Below are positions 22,201-33,895 of a stretch of DNA of 64,000 bases, in pieces; positions within the stretch are counted from its first letter, which is position 1, and each line of letters begins with the position of its first letter. The stretch is taken from positions 32,208,885 through 32,272,884 of the forward strand of contig JAQFVV010012394.1 in assembly GCA_028023455.1 (NCBI GenBank). Direction: 5' to 3'. A model generated the notes under the pieces. The model ran no database searches. It was given only the letters and a program-made list of their open reading frames with translations, and was not told the origin of the DNA. Source of the DNA: Epiperipatus broadwayi (taxonomy: Eukaryota; Onychophora; Udeonychophora; Euonychophora; Peripatidae). Position numbers and translations under genes: made by a program.

Positions 22201-23179
22201 TAATACTTGATTTTGTAAAAATATATCTAGCAAGTACAAATCTATTCATGGAACAAATAATTCCAAATATGTTGCTAAAGTAATTACCAAACTAGATCTC
22301 AATACAATCACTATTAATAATGCCGACCTTTCATTATATCAATGTTAATAATCTTTTATTTTCAAAATAAATTAGCATTGGCATAACAAAAGGTGAGTGG
22401 CATAGATGTAATAAATGGTGGAACTATTGGTAAATTTATTTAAATGACTATTTGCAAATTTAACTGTAAATTGTCTTAGTAATCTAACCAATCTTGTTTG
22501 TTCTCAGATTACATATCTGATAAATGATAAAATTATATGCTCATTATAAATTATAAAAATTTCATCTAGTCATTAAATTTTAGAGTTGTCCAGTATTGTT
22601 ATTGTTAACATGGTATCAATGTTTTGGCTGGATTGAGGAGATTATTTGAAGATTTTGAAGAGATATCTGAAAATCAGAAAATTTTGGGTCATTTTCTGCT
22701 ACTGAAAATTATTCAGTGATATGGAAAAGGCAACTGAAAATGAAAACAATTTTGTAAATCACTGCAATATCCCTGAATGATGTCTTTTAGTTGGAAGATG
22801 ACTGGCCAAATGGAGTTGAAACAATCAATACAGTATTAATATTAGCAGTGAGCAAATGTATATAAGAAAGGATCCAAACAATCTAGTTCACATCTTTCAG
22901 CTATGAAAAGTTTTCTTTTTTGTAGATGTAAGACAGTTTTCAATTAACCCATTTCAAAGCAAAAAAATTTCAAATAGAACTTCAAAGAAAAAAATGATAT
23001 TTTTCTTATCAAGGCTGCTTTTAAAAGTTTTAGCATTTTTCAATCTTTGTTTTAAATTCTAACTAATAACATTTAGATACCTATTTATTAAATAATTGAT
23101 TTGCTAAATTGGGTTGATTTTTGGAATCCTAGAATTTGAAGCATTGCAGGCTGATACTACAATGTCCCTTCCCATATCT
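22201..23179. other. non-coding stretch
   Basis: AT-rich; no gene or clear repeat seen. Confidence 0.45.
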
Positions 23180-23300
23180 CTAAAACCATGCATGGTTTGT
23201 CAAAGTTTATAGGGCATCTGAATTGGAATTGGAAGGTTCCAATATCAATTATGGCATTCATAGTTCTGGTACTCAAACTTTTTATGAACTCCTGAGCAAT
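23180..23300 (+). repeat. tRNA-like SINE head, degenerate
   Basis: AGGGCATCTGAATTGGAATTGGAAGGTTCC followed by AATATCAATT matches the anticodon-arm and decayed B-box order of the segment at 5490-5590, and both continue into TATGAACTCCTGAG. Confidence 0.3.
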
Positions 23301-23574
23301 AAAGTCATTAGCCAAACTTTGAAACATGATGTGAATCTTATAAGTGACTAGAAACATTTTCACCTATGATATAAACAGCCAATCATCAATTGAATTGTTA
23401 ATTGCAAACTGAAACCATATGATTTAATAATAACAATAGAATTTGTCTGACTTATATATATTAAGCTAAAAGTGGACTCCATTTAGGTTAATATTCAAAC
23501 TGATGATGAATAGTAAACCAGCCTTAGATATTTTATGTAGGTGAAAATTTTAAGTATATTCAATCAATCAATAG

Positions 23575-23965
23575 AGTTTTGTCCTGTAAAGAGGTTCAGA
23601 GACCTATCATCACACAGCCAATTCACCCATTTTTCCATTCTGTTTGTTCATTGTCCAGAACTGCAATTCCACATATCTCTGCTCATCATTTAAATCAATC
23701 AGCCAGATCTATCTCCAGATTTCTTGTTTCTATTCACCATTTTCTTTACAACTTTCTTCATTAAAATATTCCTAGTATGTGTCTAATTCAGTTTCTCTTT
23801 CTATCTCTAATTTTCTCAATCAATCTTCTTTTTTCACTTAATCTTTTCAGAACATCCTCATTTGTGATTTCATTCATCTAATAATTTTTTCCATTCTTCT
23901 CCACATTTATGTCTCAAAGATTTCCAATCTCCTAACTTCTCCTAATTTTTATCCATAATCAGCAT
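23575..23965 (-). pseudogene. decayed LINE C-terminal region (family 2)
   Basis: The minus strand reads, with frameshifts, as a MWRRMEK-like block, then a T/SNEDVLKRLSEKRRLIEKIR-like block, an RxWIxHILGR block, and RYVELQFWTMNKQ. This is the same order as at 4590-5075 on the plus strand. The pattern is the standard post-RT region of many non-LTR elements. Confidence 0.55.
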
Positions 23966-24330
23966 TTCTCATAGAGAATTATATATATTTAATTAAAGAT
24001 TTTTGTGGATTTAAGATATCGTCATTGAAAAGAAAATGATAATTTTTCTGTGTAAGAAAATAGACAAAATTTCCAGGTATGATGTGATCAAACAACCATT
24101 ATAGCAAAAAATTTAATCTAGTTTATTACATGAATTCATTTATTTCACTATTTGTATTTTAAGTCTGTAAAAGTCATTAATTAAATATATATAATTCTTT
24201 ATGGAAGGTGTTTGGTTTGAATCGAAAATTCAGATATTTATACTTCAAATTCTCACACACATAAAAAATTAATATATTGGCTTGAGTTCGAAGCTAACAG
24301 TAGAACACTTTTTGCTAGACCTATGTCAAA
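23966..24330. other. non-coding stretch
   Basis: AT-rich; nothing recognised. Confidence 0.45.
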
Positions 24331-24428
24331 CATTATTATTATTATTATTATTATTAACATCTTTATCATCATCATTATTATTATCATCGTTATCGTCATC
24401 GTCATCATCATCATCATCATCATTATTA
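24331..24428. repeat. (ATT)n/(ATC)n microsatellite
   Basis: Runs of ATT pass into ATC/GTC trinucleotides. A methionine-rich minus-strand frame through it is only the translated repeat. Confidence 0.9.
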
Positions 24429-25344
24429 TAATATCACTTATTTTTAGTTTGTATGACGAGTTTAAAATGGTGTTTGGTTGATTACAATGTGACTGAAGTT
24501 TTACATTAACATGGGTAAATTCCAAATATGATTTAATGTCTACATCCCAAGTCTATAAAAATGTTTGATATATATAATTTACTAAAAATATACATAAAAC
24601 AAAAACCCAATGATTTTTTTTAACAGAGTGATAATGTAAAAACAATCTATAGTTCGTTTAGTTATATAATTCTGCTAGTTGAGTTAAATTAAAAATGTTG
24701 TTTTAAGAAAAATTAATTATTTTTTCTAACGAAGCATTATAATGAATCAAAGAATTTTAGGATTAATTTTGTTTAAAAATAAGTTGTAAAAGTGATTTAA
24801 TCAGTTTTAAGCATTCACGCATTAAACATTTTCTATTTTAATTTTATATAATTTCCTACTATTTTGTTAAAAATAAGAAATTGAATTTACATACATAAAT
24901 AAAGTTAACACAAAGTACTTATTATTACAGAATTCAGAATTCTAAACGCATCTTTCATATCAAGTAGCACGCCTGAAAGAAGTTTAAAACCTATAGATTC
25001 AACCAAGACTTTTACACTTACTATACAAGTACCTAGAAGCAAAATATAATTATACTGAATAATTTGAGCAAATTTTCATGATATTAAATGTCAAATAGAA
25101 TGATAACAATAAGTCGGCACCCTCAAAAAGTATGATTCCTATTCTTCTGGAAGTGAAGGATACATGACATGGCAATAGTATTTATTATCTGACTGACCAA
25201 ATTAATTTGGAATTTTGATCTTCTAACTAATGAAACTATACAATTAAAATGAATAGTTAATTAAATTGGTTAAAAACTATCCCATGAAAATATCTAAATA
25301 TTTTTGTAATATGCAAAAATTTTTATAGTTGATATAAAAATATA
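24429..25344. other. non-coding stretch
   Basis: AT-rich; no gene or clear repeat seen. Confidence 0.45.
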
Positions 25345-26640
25345 TAGGGTATATGAGTACAGACTTTCATACGACCCACCACTCTCCACCCTATCTCATA
25401 ACACTGATACACCTGAACATATATATGTTGAAAAGATAAATAATCACCAATATACGTATTTCATGCGAAACCAGAAATCATCAGTTGGTCCAGATTACCA
25501 TCTCTAGACATAAATGCTAAAAGTGCTCAGATATATATTAAGATAGCCAAACCTCATACTTTAATGGACAGGCTTCAATCCACTCCACACTCCAACTCTT
25601 CAACCGTCCATCCAATTGAAAATCTGATGATGGAATGCTCAAAGGCCACCCTGAGGCTGAGATTCTTGTCACACCCATGTTGACCTAAGATCAATCTGAC
25701 TCCTCATGTACAGGACATAATCCATTTAATACATGTACAAGAGATAGGCAGACATCTCTACTATGTAATAACTGAATCGCACAGGCTTATTATATATCTG
25801 TGTCTATATATGTAATACATAGGGTATATGAGCACACACTCTCACACGACCCACCACTCTCCACACTATCTCATAACACTGATACACCTGAACATATATA
25901 TGTTGAAAAGATAAATAATCACCAATATACCTATTTCATGCTAAACCAGCAATCATCAGTTTGTCCAGATTACCATCTCTATACATATATGCTATAAGTA
26001 CTCAGAATCTCGGCCTCAGGGTGGTCTTTGAGCAGTCCATCATCAGATTTTCAATTGGATGGACAGTTGAAGAGTTGGAGTGGGGAGTGGATTATAAGAT
26101 AGTGTAAAGAGTGGTGGGTCGTGTGAAAGTCTGTGCTCATATACCCTATATATTACATATATAGAAACAGGTATAAAATAAGCCTGTGTGATTCAGTTAC
26201 TACATAGTAGAGATGTCTGCCCATCTCTTGTATATGTATTAAATGGAGGTCAACATGGGTGTGACAAGTATCTCAGCCTCAGGGTGGCCTTTGAGCATTC
26301 CATCAGATTTTCAATTGGATGGACGGTTGAAGAGTTGGAGTGTGGAGTGGATTGAAGTCTGTCCATTAAAGTATGAGGTTTGACTATCTTAATATATATC
26401 TGAGAACTTATAGCATATATGTACAGAGATGGTAATCTGGACCAACTGATGATTGCTGCTTTAGCATGAAATACGTATATTGGTGATTATTTATTTTTTC
26501 AACATATACATGTTCAGGTGTATCAGGATTATGATATAGTGTGGAGATTGGTGGGTCTGTAAATGTCTGTGCTCCTATTTATATATATATAGACATAGGT
26601 ATATAATAAGCCTGTGTGAATCAGTTATTAAAGTTTATAT
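25345..26640. repeat. 1.3 kb palindromic array of repeat family F
   Basis: Two units lie on the minus strand (about 25345-25810 and a shortened one 25811-25995), then two on the plus strand (about 25996-26175 and 26176-26640), so the whole block is a large palindrome centred near 25996. Diagnostic strings are CACGACCCACCACTCTCCA on the left and TGGTGGGTCGTGTGAAAGTC on the right, plus TCAATTGGATGGAC and AATAATCACCAATATAC and their complements. Identity between units is high, so this expansion is younger than the copies elsewhere. Confidence 0.8.
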
Positions 26641-27240
26641 AGTATAATCTCAACTTCCAGGTCATTAGTATATTATGGAGGGCACCAACTATTGACACCT
26701 TCCTATAATAACAAAGCTTAGTATTATATGTTTTATTTTGGAAGGTTATTTGTCTAAATGAATATTTTCCAAAAATCTAAACATTTATTTGCCAACATTT
26801 TATATATGGTTTCTTGGAATCATGCTATAATCTGTTAATCATGGTATTTTGTAGTATACAATGTCATTAAAATGTTTATGATTCTCATGTAAAATACTTA
26901 ATACATTTTACATTTATACTTTTTAATCAGTAAATAATTGTTGCATAATTTAATTGGATAAAGAAAATTCACGATTTTTTGTACTTTTTTTGAGAAGAGT
27001 TCAAATAATTTAGAAAAACCGTCGTTGGTCATGAGGATGAAAAGCTTTAAATGCTTAGTTTGACAATGCTTTATGCACTGCCTTTCAAGAAATAAACCTT
27101 AGGTTTTAAATCTTTTTTTTTGTTTTAGATGATTATATGTATGTATGTATAATTATATTTTAATAATCTGTCATTATAACTATTAATGCAAAAGAAATAC
27201 TGTCAGAGTTTAAATATCAAAAATTTAATAAAATTTATTG
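26641..27240. other. non-coding stretch
   Basis: AT-rich; no gene recognised. Confidence 0.45.
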
Positions 27241-27286
27241 CACCAACAATACTTTCAACACTTTCATATCATATTCATGATTCTCA

Positions 27287-27290
<4 letters not shown>

Positions 27291-27319
<29 letters not shown>
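27291..27319. repeat. (TG)n microsatellite
   Basis: About 14 TG repeats, 200 bp beyond the stop of Penelope element A, possibly within or at the end of its 3' untranslated region. Confidence 0.95.
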
Positions 27320-27324
<5 letters not shown>

Positions 27325-27522
27325 ATTAATCAATGTCTGTATTCCAATTATAATAAAATATATATAATTATTCAAAACAATACAATAATTAATACAGTAA
27401 ACAAATATATACCACAATTTAATAGAAGTACTTTCAACTATCTATGTAGTCGTTATCAACTGGATTCAAATTGTATTAGAAAAAAACGTTACAAATGTAA
27501 ACAAAAAGTAATACATCATACA

Positions 27523-28290
27523 TTAATTTTCCCACAATTCATTAATTTTTATATTGGCAGCATGTCTGTTTATCAACTGTTGCTTTTCACTTTTTATTAA
27601 CATAGCTTCTTTAATTTTGCGTTTATTATTATTTCTTTCAATACACAAAATCTCAACTTTATTAAAATCAAAACCATAATTACATGTTACATTATGATCA
27701 AAAAATACTGATGGTGATACATCATCATTTCTAACATTCTCTTGTCTTGATTTTTGCACTCTTTTATATAACAACAAATGCTCCTTTGATCTTTTCTCCA
27801 ATGTACATCGAGATTCCCCAATATATGCCTTTCCACAAACAGACAGCCATTTATATATTGCACAACTTTGATTTAAAATACTACACCTATTTTTTGAATT
27901 ATTTATTAATCTATTTAAATTAGGCGTAGTATAAAATGCAACTCGACATATATTTTTATATATCTGTTTTATAAATTTCATTTGTTCATTACAAATAAAT
28001 GGTATTGATATCCAGGTATATTTTATTTTATCAATATCTATAGCATCTAAAATATTTCTATTATTATTAAATTTAGTAACAATATTATAAATTAATTTAT
28101 GATCATATCCAACATTTAACAAATCCATAATAAATACATTTATGTTACTTATTTTATCAGAACTATATTTACATAATTTATTATTCCTAAATAAAAATGA
28201 TTTTAAACCAGATAATTTATGCGCTATTGGCACATTTGAATACCAAGGAATATATCTTCTTTTTTCAATATCTTTTATTACCATACAATA
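27523..28290 (-). pseudogene. Penelope-like element A, 3' half: RT thumb and GIY-YIG endonuclease
   Basis: The minus-strand frame is open for about 255 codons. It has the PLE linker signature RLINNSKNRCS, then a GIY-YIG-type nuclease: AIYKWLSVCGKAYIGESR with the catalytic arginine region (LEKRSKEH), and the C-terminal acidic and asparagine positions (E in IKEAMLIKSE, N in LINRHAAN). PLEs use this endonuclease together with a telomerase-related reverse transcriptase. The frame is continuous with 31245-31698 once element B and one copy of the 12 bp duplication are taken out. Element A is therefore split by an insertion and 5'-truncated rather than riddled with stops. Confidence 0.85.
28279..28290. 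repeat. target-site duplication of Penelope element B, left copy
   Basis: TACCATACAATA, repeated exactly at 31245-31256. Both copies lie in the coding sequence of element A (its YCMV codons). Confidence 0.8.
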
Positions 28291-28580
28291 TACAAAATGA
28301 ACAAAGCGTATAACACACTTGAACGAGAAGCTATAAAGATACACAGAAGTTACTATACGCTAAGCGCTTTTGAGGCCTTTTGCCTCATATTCATAGCAGT
28401 ACTGTGATCTGCAGAATGAGGAAATAGGGCAAGAAAACAAAGCAGTATGCAAAGTGTATGCAAATGAACTAGATAGTCCAATGTTTAGAGATGTCAAAGC
28501 AGGTATCTCGTCTATTGATGGAGTTATTATTGCCATTAATAAAGTATGCTTTTCTGATTTTCCACTTGATGTCATTTTTT
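28291..28580. repeat. pseudo-LTR of Penelope element B, downstream copy
   Basis: A direct repeat of 30802-31090 with only scattered differences. It begins TACAAAATGAACAAAGCG and includes the end of the GIY-YIG coding region. Confidence 0.85.
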
Positions 28581-28800
28581 TCAATACAGACTATTTTAGG
28601 GCTGGAGGGTTCAAAAACATGCCCTGTCTTCTTGGAATGCTCTAAAAATGTTGATGAATTATCATTGTTTTTCATAGCTCTATTATATGTATATCTGTGT
28701 TGTGCTGTCCTGTTGAATATGCCTGCTTTGGTTTCTCCAAAATAAATGGCCTGGCAACCAGGTTGTGGGCATAATATGCTGAAACAATATGGGGAGTCTG
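28469..28800 (-). pseudogene. GIY-YIG endonuclease domain of Penelope element B
   Basis: In the minus-strand frame one step from the RT frame, the sequence gives three cysteines in a Zn-ligand-like spacing (YCFSILCPQPGC), then AIYFGETKAGIFNR, the GIY-YIG core with Gly-Glu-Thr and the catalytic Arg. The C-terminal part INRRDTCFDISKHW is the usual PLE ending. The RT frame runs out of phase at about 28800, so one frameshift separates the two domains. The domain end lies in the pseudo-LTR and stops near 28469. Confidence 0.75.
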
Positions 28801-29670
28801 AGAATGTTCAATTTTGTCCTTAGAGTTATTGATTAGACGATTAGTGCATGGGGGTGTATGAAAACTAATTTTAATTTTGTTGGCCAAAACCTTGATTAAT
28901 TGATAGGATATTTTAGGTATGTGGGGAAGAGTAATATATGGAAGTTTAATATTGTTTTTATTGTCTGTGATTTTCCTATAAAATTGTTTGATTTTATTGT
29001 TAATAGTGTTGAGTTTATAGCCTGCTTGTAGTAGGTCTTTGGTGTAAAGATATATATTATTCTTTCTATCTGCTTCAAACTTGCACAGCTGCATATTTCT
29101 ATATAAAAATGCTTGCAGGTCTGCCCATTTGTGAGAGCTTGGAGAATTGGAGTGTGGGTGTATAAAGCCTCTGATTTCAAAGGGCTTTATTATCATTGAA
29201 TAATTTATAATTCTCTCATCACATGTTAACCGAAGGTCGAGGTAATTTAGACTTTGGAATGCATCTTCTGCTGTGGAATTGATAGTTAGATTAGTGTTAT
29301 GTGCTAACTCTTGTGTAATACTATTTATAGTGTGCTGGTTGGCTAAAATAAATATATCATCTACATACCACATGTATATAGTGTGAGGGCAGTCAGCTTC
29401 ATATTTAGACATGATTAATCTTTCATAGTGATTAAGGAAAATGCTGGTTATGATTCCACTGAGTGGGAGGCCCATAGGCCAACCACTTTTCATGTTGTAC
29501 CAACCGTGCTCAAATGTTGTATATATATGTTTATCCATCCATGTTAAAAATGTAATGATGAAATTAATGCGTTCAGCTGACATCATGTTGGTAAGTTCTT
29601 GTTGGATGATTTGAATGGATTGTTTTCTGTCAACCAATCCATATAATTTTTTGACGTCGAGGGTATTCAT
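28672..29670 (-). pseudogene. reverse transcriptase of Penelope element B
   Basis: Motifs in order: TLDVKKLYG (motif A aspartate, about residue 5), GWPMGLPLSGIITSIFLNHYE (motif B), MWYVDDIFIL (motif C, catalytic YVDD, about residue 105), LNYLDLRL (motif D/E region), then the PLE thumb and RLINNSKDK. The first Met at 29670 is not the real start: the frame extends upstream to about 29726, where a TAA interrupts it. The last 35 or so codons up to 28672 are out of frame with respect to the endonuclease. Confidence 0.85.
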
Positions 29671-29741
29671 ATAGAAGTTGTTCTCGATCGTGGCTTTTTT
29701 GATTTTTTCACAACTTGAAAGGACGAATTAACAGAATAATT

Positions 29742-30698
29742 TCAAAAGCTCAAGCTGTCTAGTAATAGTTGATTAACCATTTTCGCAGTTTGAAAATAAT
29801 GGACTCCCCCAAAATCCATCATTAAATGCAGTGGTTCACCAGGCTTATGGAGTTTAATGTTGGCAAATATTCTTGGAGCTTTAGTGGAGGAAGGATAAAC
29901 TCGGTAGTATTCCGCAATTGAAATGCCTTTGTTTTTATGAGGACGAAGAATGGATGAAACAAATTTATTGCAGTTAACCTTATTGTTGAATTGTGCAACA
30001 GGAGTGAGTTGTAGATTTGTAATTTGTTTGTTTATTTTCCTCTTATAATTCTGGGAATTTAAAAGCACAAATCTATTGCCCTTATCTTCTTTAAGGCAAA
30101 TTAAATTATTGCGATCAAGAAACTGTTTCGTAATTTTGATGTCGCTATTCCAGCTATTATCTTTTATATATAATTGTTTCTGTTTAATAGATTTAGCTAT
30201 ATTTGTTATAATGCTATCTCTATGTGGGTTATTAATTAAATTTGCTTCAACATCAGCGATTACCTCTAATTTGGGTTGTCTCCATTGGCCTCCTACAAAT
30301 CTAGGTCCAAGAGATAGAATCCTTGCTATCCTATTAGGTGGGGTAAGGCCAGTCCTATTAACATACGAAGTTTGCTGTAAGTCAATATTTATATTTTGTT
30401 TATAAGCTAAAAATTTGATTTTCAAACCAAAGCGTTTGCGGTGGTTTATTTCTGTAATGTTGAGTTTATCGATAATCCATTGAGGGAGGGTGCTATTTGC
30501 TGTTATTGTGAGCCATCTTTTTCTTTCTTTATGTAATGCGTTCTTACATCCTTGGATGATAAAAATCAATAGGCATTTCTGTAGTTTATCAATGATTTTG
30601 TCACGGTTATATATAGAGTTATTTATTTTTATTCTGCAGCAGTTTGGAACAATATTAAATTTCTTGCATTCAGACAAGAATGCTAGGTGCTGTTCCAA
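29742..30698 (-). pseudogene. N-terminal region of Penelope element B polyprotein
   Basis: 318 codons, basic and partly helical, upstream of the RT. It contains the NRFVLLNSQNY and PRIFANIKLHKPG segments that mark RT motifs 1-2 of PLEs (K-D-K-G-N and P-x-x-Y/F-x-x-x-K-x-H-K). The last 20 or so codons, up to the stop at 29742, seem to be out of phase with the RT frame that follows. A frameshift plus a stop therefore break what would be a single polyprotein. The first Met at 30698 is a plausible start, just inside the pseudo-LTR/inverted repeat region. Confidence 0.75.
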
Positions 30699-30757
30699 TG
30701 TTTAGACTGAAATGCCAATGTGTAATAAGAGTCTTTGTTGATAAAAATTCATATTTG

Positions 30758-30921
30758 TAAAATATTAAGGATTTTAAAACTTCTCACTCGATAATTTAAT
30801 ATACAAAATTAACAAAGCGTATGACACACTTGAACAAGAAGCTATATAGATACACAGAAATTACTATATGCTAAGCACTTTTGAGGCCTTTTGCCTCATA
30901 TTCATAGCGGTACTGTGATCT
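30758..30921. repeat. inverted repeat arm of Penelope element B
   Basis: TAAAATATTAAGGATTTTAA and onwards is the near-complement of 31091-31244, giving a hairpin whose loop is the body of the upstream pseudo-LTR. Together with the direct repeats this is the usual complex PLE terminus. Confidence 0.8.
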
Positions 30922-31090
30922 TCAGAATGAGGAAATAGGGCAAGAAAACAAAGCAGTATGCAAAGTGTATACAAATGAACTAGATAGTCCAATGTTTAGA
31001 GATGTCAAAGCAGGTATCTTGTCTATTGATGGAGTTATTATTGCCATTAATAAAGTATGCTTCTCTGATTTTCCGCTTGATGTCATTTTT
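30802..31090. repeat. pseudo-LTR of Penelope element B, upstream copy
   Basis: 289 bp direct repeat of 28291-28580. Its minus strand carries a duplicate of the C-terminal coding end, which explains the short frame at 30922-31113. Confidence 0.85.
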
Positions 31091-31244
31091 GTACTGCTAT
31101 GAATATGAGGCAAAAGGCCTCGAAAGTGCTTAGCATATAGTAATTTCTGTGTATCTTTATAGCTTCTCGTTCAAATATGTTGTATGCTTTGTTAATTTTG
31201 TATATTAAATTATCAAGTGAGAAGTTTTAAAATCCTTAATATTT

Positions 31245-31698
31245 TACCATACAATAATCTAATTTATTTTTATTATGAGTAACTTTAATATCTAAATACT
31301 GAATTGATATTTTTTCTTTAAAAGATTTACTCCATTTTAAACCTTCTAAACTATTTAATTCATTGAATAACACATTTATAATATCTAAACTTCCACAAAC
31401 AAAAACATCATCAACATACCTGTAATAAATTTTAATACCTTGGTAATATATATTATTATTAAGAATTATATCTTCATATCTTGATACTACAAAACTACAT
31501 ATTTGTGAAACTACAGGAAGTCTTATAGGCCATCCGTAATCCATTTTATAATAATTTTCATTAAACGTAGCATATATATTTTTATCAATAAAATATAATA
31601 CATCATTTACAAATTTTACTTTCTTAACATCAACTTTTTTTAACATTAAAGCATCTAATATAATTTTTATAGATTTTAATCTATCTATTGAATCGTAT
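31245..31698 (-). pseudogene. Penelope-like element A, 5' remnant: reverse transcriptase core
   Basis: The minus-strand frame is open from about 31698 and contains VDVKKVKF, DKNIYATFNENYYKMDYGWPI (motif B region), YYRYVDDVFVCG (catalytic YVDD) and IQYLDIKV. It then reaches the insertion point of element B in a DYCMV stretch. The coding continues at 28290. Everything upstream of motif B is missing: the frame runs into the (AT)n tract at about 31700, typical 5' truncation of a target-primed element. Confidence 0.85.
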
Positions 31699-31708
31699 AT
31701 ATATATAT

Positions 31709-33883
31709 TGTAACGAGCACAGACGTTCGTTACATTGTTGTTGTTTTTTATTTATTAAACATAAAAATAAATTAAAAAGTTCGCATTTAAAAATTTTCTT
31801 TAAAAATTAAAAATTGAAATTAAATATCATCTTAAACTCTTATATATTAAATCGCACAGATAATGAAAAATTATTAAAATAAAACTTTATTAAAGAAAAA
31901 GTATTTTAAAACTAAATTTTAAAAAGATTTGGAAATACAATTATATCTTTAAATTTATCTTTAAATATATCTTTGATTTGGAAAACAGGTTAATTAATCA
32001 GAAATGGAAATGATAAATTTAATTAGTCAAATGTAAACCAGCCTTGGGCATTTAAAATGTAAAAACATGGGTCAGATAGGAAAACAATAGAAACAAATAG
32101 CCAATGAAAGAAATCCATCGGGAAATCGGACCTCAGCGAAAGGATCACACATCGATGACATAATGCCAAGTCAATCCTTCGAATACGTATAAAAGGAAAG
32201 ACTGGAAATTGATTATTACGATGTGACTATATGTAGTAGTACGGAGTTGGAGGTGGAGGAATTGACAGACGCACTGTCAATTCTTTCAGCTGTTAAAGAA
32301 AAGAGAAATGAACTATCGTTTCCTACATTGAGGACCAATTAAACTAAAAAAACCTCCGAATGAATAAATAAAACAACGGCTAAATGGATACCAATCTTAG
32401 GACGGCATGGGAATTCACGTTCATGGCAAGCAACGGATAAAGATGAACTTTTTAAACCGTAAGAACTTTTATAAATAATGAACATTAAATTAAAATTTTC
32501 CATATTTAAATGATTGCAATATTATCCTATCTGACCAACTTAATTTATTAATAATGTTATTTGATGTATTTTTTATTTATTTATTTAAAATCATTTCCAT
32601 TTATTTAATTTTGTTCTTTAAGTTTATTTATAATTTCTGTTTTCCGTTAAGTTAAATTATATAAATGTTAAACTTAAGTCGGGTGTGAATGGCTGTATAG
32701 ATTTGTAAAGTTATATTAGGGGAGGGTAATCTTAGGTTATTTGTTTCATGGTTAAATTGGGTCAATGGATTGGATATATTGGTGTGATTAGTAGATGTAA
32801 TATTGATTCGCTACAGGCAGAATCGCTTCATACGCCGCACACTTCCGTTTGCCTATGGAAGGAATTATAAGTTGGATACTGCAGTTCCTTTCTATGGAGT
32901 TTTTTGTTTTATTGATCTTATTTGCAGATAGATGTAATATTCCTATCTCATATGAGGCAATTTCTTCTCTTAACCTTTTGTGCTGCGTATTTTATTACAT
33001 TGAATACATCGATATATCAGATGAATTGATGCCAGTTTGACTACAAATTTTAGCCTAAGGTTAAATAGGGATAGAATGTTTATTTTCAAAAGCAAATTTA
33101 TGTGGTCTATTCATACTCGACCCTAAATAAAAATGCAGTAAATTTAAGTTGTTTATAGATGCTTGCATGGATTGGTTATCGGTTAAGTATGTTTTGGGTT
33201 TTCATATTTGATCAAAATATATAGACATTCGATAAATAATGATACCTTACAGTGAGTATCTAAAATGTATTTATTCGGATGTCTTTTAAGTTATTGGTGA
33301 CAATGCAAGTATCTTATGGTGAATACTATTGGGTTACGTATAAATTTCCCTCCGCAATTGTCAGTAATCAATGATTTTGTATTTTGATCGTTTATGTTTA
33401 CTTTGAAATGTTTTTGACCGTGAAATCTATGTAACCGATCTATATTCAACATTATAAACAAGCTTTCATAAATTTATCTGTGCGAACTTAATTAAAATGT
33501 AAAATTAGAATATAATAGTAATTAAATGTAAATTAAAGTCAAAAATCAAAGTTAAAAATAATGTTAAATGTTAAAATGTAAAACTAATACTAAAATAATT
33601 TTAAATCTTATATATATGTGCATAAATAAATGTTTGTATGCTAATTTCTGGCAGTGGCTTATTTTATTCTTTTTTTATATATACTCTTAGATTATATTAT
33701 TAAATCTCTGCTATTCCACTGAGCTGGTGACATGGGCTAACGACCGGATGCAAAAAAAAAGAAAAAAAAAATTTTTTTTTTACTTACGTATCTGCCTACT
33801 CTATAAATTTTTCTAGGTTTAAATGCCTAGATGGCGCCCTGTGGTGCAGTTTACGTAAGTCGAGCTTTCTCCGGATTGTTACA
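31709..33883 (+). mobile_element. solo LTR of the 2.2 kb family (copy C)
   Basis: 2175 bp, the reverse-complement relative of 11437-13648, running from TGTAACGAGCAC to GGATTGTTACA with ATAT on each side (31705-31708 and 33884-33887) inside one (AT)n tract. No interior or partner LTR is present, so it is a solo LTR from recombination. It is more diverged than copies A and B, with many substitutions and small indels. TATA box at 32188-32196. Confidence 0.8.
32188..32196 (+). promoter_or_regulatory. LTR TATA box, solo copy
   Basis: TATAAAAGG, at the same LTR position as in copies A and B despite the divergence around it. Confidence 0.5.
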
Positions 33884-33895
33884 ATATATATATAT

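Larger units (their letters stand above)
28291..31244 (-). mobile_element. Penelope-like element B, nested in element A
   Basis: A 2954 bp insertion bounded by a 12 bp target duplication. In minus-strand order it has a terminal inverted repeat, a 290 bp pseudo-LTR, an N-terminal frame (30698-29742), an RT frame (29670-28672), a GIY-YIG domain (about 28800-28469) and a second pseudo-LTR copy overlapping the coding end. This is the standard PLE plan of direct pseudo-LTRs plus an inverted end. Its RT differs clearly from element A's (GWPMGLPLSG here, GWPIRLPVVS there), so the two are different families. Disruptions near 29740 and near 28800 make it inactive. Confidence 0.85.

Noticed and set aside
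24253-24525. Methionine/isoleucine-rich minus-strand frame
   Set aside because: Produced by the (ATT)n/(ATC)n microsatellite.
30076-30705. Plus-strand frames of 71-109 codons
   Set aside because: Antisense shadows of the Penelope element B N-terminal coding region.
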